Source of the DNA: JBBRLA01 sp038231615
Lineage (GTDB): Bacteria; Myxococcota_A; Polyangia; Palsa-1104; JAEUJZ01
Assembly (NCBI GenBank): GCA_038231615.1
Contig: JBBRLA010000322.1
Location: 1 to 9,312, forward strand
Direction of reading: 5' to 3'
Length of the DNA: 9,312 nucleotides
The notes under the pieces: model-generated
What the model was told of the DNA's origin: nothing
Database searches by the model: none
Seen by the model: the letters and a program-made list of their open reading frames with translations, nothing else
Program-made: the position numbers and the translations under genes
In this document: positions 5,648 to 9,312 of the stretch, one piece after another
How positions within the stretch are numbered: the first letter of the stretch is position 1
How the letters are laid out: every line of letters starts with the position of its first letter

Positions 5648-7072
5648 CTACTTCCCGGTCGAGACGAGCATCACCTGCTGGGGGACCTGATCCTTGCTCT
5701 GATCAAGCGTGAGGGTCTTGGAAAAATAGCCTGCCTTCTGAATCTTGACCTTGAGCGTGCCGGCTTTCCTGGGAAGATCCAACGCGAGAGGCGTCAACCC
5801 GAGCAGCCTTCCGGCGTCAGCCTCCCGGACTTCGGCCCCAGCGGTGTTGCTCTCGATGCTCCAGTGGACAGTGGCCGACCGTTGATCCTCCGCCAGCCGC
5901 AGGTCAGACAAGGGTCGCATGTCATCTTGTGGCTGCGTCTGCGGCCACACCCCAGTCCGCTCAGGCATCCCCGGTTGGGCCTGTGTGTGCAGCGCGACCC
6001 ACAGCCCGCCGACAATCCCCACCCCCAAAAGCCCCCCAGCCACAACTCGGCCCGGGCGAAGACGAGTGGACGGTGACGGCCCGCCTCGATCTGGCTGCGC
6101 GACCGCCTCCGGGTCGTGCAGCTCGGCCGGCGTCTTCAGTTCCGGCCGGGGCACGGACAGAAGCGCTGGGGCCCCTTCGGACGGCACGACCGCCGGCCAA
6201 CTCCCGCTGGTTCCATTCTGTGCAATCGCCTGTGCAACCTCCACCATCGTCGGCCGCTCCGAAGAAACTTTGCGCAGCATGCGCCCAACCAGATCCGCCA
6301 CCTGGCCCGATACGTGCGGCGCGGCGTCCTTCAGCGAAGGCGGCTCCACGCGCAGGTGCATGGCCATGATCTCCACCTCTTCCTCGGCCTGGAAGGGCGG
6401 CTCACCAGCTAGCAACTCGTAAAGGATCACGCCAAGCGCATACACGTCGGCCTTCGCATCGAGCAGACCGGAGCCGCGACACTGCTCCGGGGCCATGTAC
6501 ACGGCGGTGCCCATGATGGCGCTCGTGCGCGTCTTGGGCGTGCCGCCCTCGCGGACCTTGGCGATGCCGAAGTCAAGGACCTTGGTCCGCTCGCCGCCGT
6601 GTTCTTTGTCTGGCACGATCATGATGTTCTCGGGCTTCAGGTCGCGGTGGACGATCTCCACCGCGTGCGTCGCCATGAGCGCCTGGGCCACGCCGCGCAC
6701 GAGCCGCAACGCATCGACCTCGGGGAGTGTCCGCTCCCGGCTGAGGCGCCCAGCCAGCGTTTCCCCCTCCAGGAACTCCATAACGATGTAGGTACGGCTG
6801 TCTGGGAGCCTGCCGAAGTCGAAGATCTCGACGAGGCCCGAATGCCCGACGCGGTTGACGGCCCGCGCCTCGTTGAGGAAGCGGCGCGCCAGATCCGGGT
6901 TCGCCGACACCTCGGGATGCAGAACCTTGATCGCCACGCGGCGTCCGATCTCGTCGTGGACCGCCGAGTAGACCTGGCCCATGCCACCCTGGCCGAGGAT
7001 GCCGACCACTCGGTAGTTGCCGATGAGCTGATCCGGGGCGAGCGCGGTGCCGCTGTCTGCCGTGGCCACCAT
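5648..7072 (-). CDS. Transmembrane Ser/Thr protein kinase with PEGA-type C-terminal domain (kinase B)
   Basis: Eukaryotic-like (PknB-type) kinase of 474 residues that phosphorylates Ser/Thr of unknown partners. The kinase domain spans about 20-285: glycine loop GQGGMG at 27-32, VAIK Lys49, helix C Glu68, catalytic HRDLKPEN with Asp144, DFG at 167-169 and the canonical GTAVYMAPE at 188-196. All catalytic residues are present and HRD carries Arg, so activation-loop phosphorylation is probable. A Pro/Glu-rich linker leads to one membrane segment at 342-360. Outside lies a PEGA-like domain (about 404-470) with AGAEVREADAGRLLGLTPL and KAGYF. This places the kinase in the cytoplasm and the PEGA part outside the inner membrane, where such domains are thought to bind envelope ligands. 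It starts 10 bp after kinase A and is surely co-transcribed. Its GGAGG lies only 2 bases before this ATG but 5 before the second codon GTG (7069), so GTG may be the real start. Confidence 0.95.
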   Translation of the reverse strand: MVATADSGTALAPDQLIGNYRVVGILGQGGMGQVYSAVHDEIGRRVAIKVLHPEVSANPDLARRFLNEARAVNRVGHSGLVEIFDFGRLPDSRTYIVMEFLEGETLAGRLSRERTLPEVDALRLVRGVAQALMATHAVEIVHRDLKPENIMIVPDKEHGGERTKVLDFGIAKVREGGTPKTRTSAIMGTAVYMAPEQCRGSGLLDAKADVYALGVILYELLAGEPPFQAEEEVEIMAMHLRVEPPSLKDAAPHVSGQVADLVGRMLRKVSSERPTMVEVAQAIAQNGTSGSWPAVVPSEGAPALLSVPRPELKTPAELHDPEAVAQPDRGGPSPSTRLRPGRVVAGGLLGVGIVGGLWVALHTQAQPGMPERTGVWPQTQPQDDMRPLSDLRLAEDQRSATVHWSIESNTAGAEVREADAGRLLGLTPLALDLPRKAGTLKVKIQKAGYFSKTLTLDQSKDQVPQQVMLVSTGK

Positions 7073-7074
7073 CT

Positions 7075-7079
7075 CCTCC
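7075..7079 (-). promoter_or_regulatory. Shine-Dalgarno site of kinase B with odd spacing
   Basis: The complement reads GGAGG just after the TAG stop of kinase A. Only AG separates it from ATG at 7072, which is too close for efficient initiation. The next codon, GTG at 7069, has a 5-base spacing and is a credible alternative start. The site sits within the kinase A-B junction, allowing re-initiation by ribosomes that finish kinase A. Confidence 0.6.
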
Positions 7080-7082
7080 AGG

Positions 7083-8279
7083 CTACCGCAGCAGCAGCAG
7101 CCCGGCGATGACGGCGCCGAGCAGCATGAAGAGGCCCAGTCGCCACAGAGGCAGCGGGCCCGGGAGCCTCCTTTGCGCCGGAACCGCCGACGCCTTCAAA
7201 GTAGGGGCCGGCACGCCCGCCGGAGCCGGCTGGACCAGGCCGGGCATCATGCCCAAGGTCGGTATCGATCCCTTCTCCAGCGGCACGGTGAGATCGTCGG
7301 CGGCGGGGCTCACAACGCGCGCCATCACCGTCGGATCACTCGGGCTCGCGGGCAGAGGCCGGAAGAACGCGGGCGAGAGGTTCTCTTCCGTCGCCTGGAA
7401 GCTCTCTCGGAGCGCGACCGGGCCTGGCGCCGCCTCGCCCTCTGCTTCGCCGGAGTCGACGATTTCTTCAATCTCGGCAGTGACCTGCGCCATCGCTGGA
7501 CGCCCCGCCCGGGTCTTGTCCAGCATGCACGCCACCAGCGACCGTAGGGCCGGCGGGCCGGGGGCGACCGGCACCGGCTCGTACAGGTGCTGCATCATCC
7601 ACTGCTGGGGCGAGTCTCCGGTGAAGGGATGGTGTCCCGCCAGCATCTCGAAGAGCAGCACCCCGAGGGCGTAGACGTCCGACTTGTCGTCCACGAGCGT
7701 CGCCGACATCCACTGCTCCGGCGGCATGCACTCGGGCGTACCCATGACCACGCCGTCCTTTGTATGGATGGCATTGACCTGATGTTCGGCGGCAACCTTG
7801 GCGATACCGAAGTCGAGGATCTTGACGCGCTGCTTCTCCGGAACCTCGGGGTCGGGCACCAGCATGACGTTGTCGGCCTTGAGGTCGCGGTGGATGATGC
7901 CCTTTTCGTGCGCGGCAGTCAGGGCCGCGGCGACCTGGCGACCAATCGAGAGCACCTCACGCTGCGCCATGGGGCCGGCGAGCAGCCGGTGGCGCAGCGA
8001 CTCGCCCTCCAGATATTCCATGATGAGGAACGCGCTGCCGTCTTCCAGCTGGCCCGACTCGAAGACCCCGACCAGGCCCGGGTGGTTGACGACGCTGACG
8101 GCGAGGGCCTCGTTGAAGAAGCGGCGCACGATGTCGGGGTTGTCCGAGTACGCCGGGTGCAGCACCTTGATCGCAGCGCGGCGCCGCATCTGGGTATGGA
8201 CAGCCTCGTAGACGGTGCCCATGCCACCCTGGCCGATTTGCCGCACGACGCGATAATTGCCGAGCTGCTGGCCGATCAT
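7083..8279 (-). CDS. Tail-anchored Ser/Thr protein kinase (kinase A)
   Basis: Eukaryotic-like kinase of 398 residues, a paralogue of kinase B. Domain about 8-275: GQGGMG at 16-21, AAIK with Lys38, Glu57, HRDLKADN with Asp132, DFG at 156-158, Asp201 of DVYALG and Arg260. The segment before helix F reads GTPECMPPEQ, where the usual form is GTP-x-YMAPEQ: Tyr is Cys and Ala is Pro. The Glu of APE (188) is kept, so activity is likely but substrate docking may differ. A flexible Pro/Ala-rich linker (about 275-375) ends in a single hydrophobic segment at the last 20 residues (LGLFMLLGAVIAGLLLL) with one Arg after it. Hence there is no external sensor, and the protein is anchored by its tail. The start has GAGGT 9 bases upstream. 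A promoter lies about 100 bp upstream, and kinase B follows 10 bp downstream, so the two probably form a cascade or pair. Confidence 0.95.
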   Translation of the reverse strand: MIGQQLGNYRVVRQIGQGGMGTVYEAVHTQMRRRAAIKVLHPAYSDNPDIVRRFFNEALAVSVVNHPGLVGVFESGQLEDGSAFLIMEYLEGESLRHRLLAGPMAQREVLSIGRQVAAALTAAHEKGIIHRDLKADNVMLVPDPEVPEKQRVKILDFGIAKVAAEHQVNAIHTKDGVVMGTPECMPPEQWMSATLVDDKSDVYALGVLLFEMLAGHHPFTGDSPQQWMMQHLYEPVPVAPGPPALRSLVACMLDKTRAGRPAMAQVTAEIEEIVDSGEAEGEAAPGPVALRESFQATEENLSPAFFRPLPASPSDPTVMARVVSPAADDLTVPLEKGSIPTLGMMPGLVQPAPAGVPAPTLKASAVPAQRRLPGPLPLWRLGLFMLLGAVIAGLLLLR

Positions 8280-8379
8280 GTGCGATTGACCTCGGGAAGC
8301 ACCCTACTGCACCAGGGAAGCGAGGCCCGCCAGGGTGCGCGGGAGCGAGCAGGAGATGGGAACCGTCCTCATCGCGACC

Positions 8380-8408
8380 AGTATATGGCAGGGGCGCCCC
8401 ACTGTCCA
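8380..8408 (-). promoter_or_regulatory. Sigma-70-type promoter of the kinase A-B operon
   Basis: On the minus strand TGGACA (8408-8403) is followed after exactly 17 bases by TATACT (8385-8380), one mismatch each from the -35 and -10 consensus. It lies in the 177-bp gap between the TPR gene and kinase A and would give a leader of roughly 95 bases. The spacer contains the perfect palindrome GGGGCGCCCC (8391-8400), a possible repressor site. No strong terminator for the TPR gene is visible ahead of it, so read-through is also possible. Confidence 0.5.
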
Positions 8409-8456
8409 GACGGGCGGGGCGTCGGTGTCACGCAGCGGAGGTGGATCAGGGCAGCG

Positions 8457-9305
8457 TCAATGCGCGTCGAGACGAAATGAAGGGGGCACGTCCGAGAGAT
8501 CCGCACCGCCGCCGCACTTGCCGAGGCCGCATACCATGCCGATGGTAATCCCGGCAGCCACGACCCCTCCGACCGCCGTCCATAGCCACCAGCGCTTGTA
8601 CAAGGGTGGAGGCGGGTCCCCGCCCGCCCTGGGCGCAATGACCGAGGGCATCAGGCTTGGGGCCGGTTTGACGCTGCTGCCGAGTGGCTCGATGGCCGGC
8701 TTGCTGTCGAACGCTTGGCGCTGGGCTGCCGGGCTCTTTTCGGTTTCTGCGCGGGCATCCCGCTTGGCAGCGAGCTTTTGGTCCTGGGCCTTTGGCTCGC
8801 CATCGTTTCGATGGACCGGGGGCCCGTCCACGGCCGCGCTGACCTGGGCCTGCTTTTCCTGGTCGGATGCCTTCTTATCGGCGATGAGCTTCTGCCGCCG
8901 TGCCTCCAGGTCAGCTTTCTTGAGCAGCCCGATTTTTACCTGCGCCTTCTCGATGCAGTCCAGGGCAATCTGCTTATCGTCTTGAGTCTGCTTCAGATAG
9001 GTCTGGCAGCTCTGCAGGGCCTGGCTGGGCCGGTCGAGCTTGAGCGCAAGGTTGCCCAGGGTGATCAGGAGCTGCACCTCCTGCGGGCGTGCGCGGCGTG
9101 CGCGTTCGCAGACCGAGTAGGCCTCCTGCCATTTCTTGGTCCCGGAGGCGTGCTGCGTCAGCTCGTTGCAACGCTGGAGCAGCGACTCCGCGGAGTCTAA
9201 TGCATGGGCACTGATCGGCTCGATCGACAAAAGGACGACCAGGGCCAGTAGCGACGCCACAGAATGCCACATCTTGTATCCCCGTGATCGGAAAGTGTTC
9301 GTCAT
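8457..9305 (-). CDS. Secreted TPR protein with C-terminal membrane anchor
   Basis: Predicted 282-residue envelope protein. The N-terminus has Arg6, Arg8 and Lys11, a hydrophobic core (about 16-28) and a probable signal peptidase site after ISAHA (residue 35). Residues about 38-125 form two to three TPR-like helical repeats (cysteines at 46, 66, 100, 117), a protein-protein binding scaffold. About 130-155 is a charged, probably coiled helix; 160-235 is a Lys/Pro/Ala-rich linker. A membrane segment at 239-258 begins PLYKRWWLWTAVGG, a motif I recognise from many Myxococcota TPR and PEGA proteins; a Cys/Gly-rich tail follows. The TPR part is thus held outside the inner membrane. The start at 9305 is preferred to the ATG at 9272 because the shorter form would lose the basic residues of the signal peptide. 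The gene extends into the terminal repeat, and its first 44 codons are also at 1-134. In a circle it follows the lipoprotein gene by 22 bp and precedes the kinases; the function is unknown, with an envelope sensing role inferred. Confidence 0.88.
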   Translation of the reverse strand: MTNTFRSRGYKMWHSVASLLALVVLLSIEPISAHALDSAESLLQRCNELTQHASGTKKWQEAYSVCERARRARPQEVQLLITLGNLALKLDRPSQALQSCQTYLKQTQDDKQIALDCIEKAQVKIGLLKKADLEARRQKLIADKKASDQEKQAQVSAAVDGPPVHRNDGEPKAQDQKLAAKRDARAETEKSPAAQRQAFDSKPAIEPLGSSVKPAPSLMPSVIAPRAGGDPPPPLYKRWWLWTAVGGVVAAGITIGMVCGLGKCGGGADLSDVPPSFRLDAH

Positions 9306-9312
9306 GTCGTCC
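9172..9312. repeat. Right copy of 141-bp terminal direct repeat
   Basis: Identical to 1-141. Removing one copy and joining the ends keeps the TPR frame unbroken and puts its ATG 22 bp after the lipoprotein stop, a normal operon spacing. That biological continuity supports a true circle or tandem unit rather than a chance end match. Confidence 0.95.

Noticed and set aside
7587..8480. 297-codon plus-strand open frame
   Set aside because: Lies antisense to kinase A, whose catalytic motifs are all in place; no recognisable motif in the antisense product.
1..9312. CRISPR array, tRNA/rRNA genes, or an iteron-type plasmid origin
   Set aside because: I saw no regularly spaced repeats, no tRNA-like CCA/arm pattern, no rRNA-like sequence and no cluster of iterons or AT-rich origin; the two-copy repeat at 2473-2513 is too small to call an origin.

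Overview
The two ends of this window are the same 141 bases (1-141 and 9172-9312). The sequence therefore reads as a closed 9,171-bp circle, or as one unit of a tandem array, cut inside the 5' end of a gene. The content looks like a large-genome, GC-rich bacterium of the Myxococcota (inference). The signs are two eukaryotic-like Ser/Thr protein kinases in tandem, one with a PEGA-type C-terminal domain. There is also an ECF sigma factor relic with myxobacterial-style region 2, a TPR protein with the C-terminal YKRWW-LWTAVGG type membrane segment, and a large lipoprotein built from propeller repeats of the VWGSGPNDVWAVG type. No replication initiator, partition, mobilisation or phage gene is visible, so the circle does not look like an ordinary plasmid.

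Layout. The minus strand carries a signalling/cell-envelope block that is continuous only if the ends are joined: lipoprotein (2448 down to 157), then 22 bp, TPR membrane protein (134, equal to 9305, down to 8457), then a 177-bp gap with a good promoter, kinase A (8279 to 7083), 10 bp, kinase B (7072 to 5648), 27 bp, and a broken ECF sigma gene (from 5620). The plus strand carries an islet between the lipoprotein start and the sigma relic. It holds the 3' end of an IS91-type transposase gene (2464-2862), 324 bp of gene-free DNA that looks like mobile-element debris, an AAA/ABC-type ATPase with a C-terminal DUF3696 motif (3187-4554), and a PIN-type nuclease gene overlapping it by 1 bp (4554-4997).

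How they may work together. Kinase A (tail-anchored, no sensor), kinase B (PEGA-type domain outside the membrane), the TPR protein and the lipoprotein form a plausible envelope signalling set; the sigma factor that was probably its output is dead. The ATPase-PIN pair has the architecture of a sensor ATPase plus RNase effector. It lies between a transposase fragment and a gene that has lost its 3' half, as expected for a transferred defence or toxin-antitoxin-like module. It is the most interesting part of the window together with the unexplained circularity.
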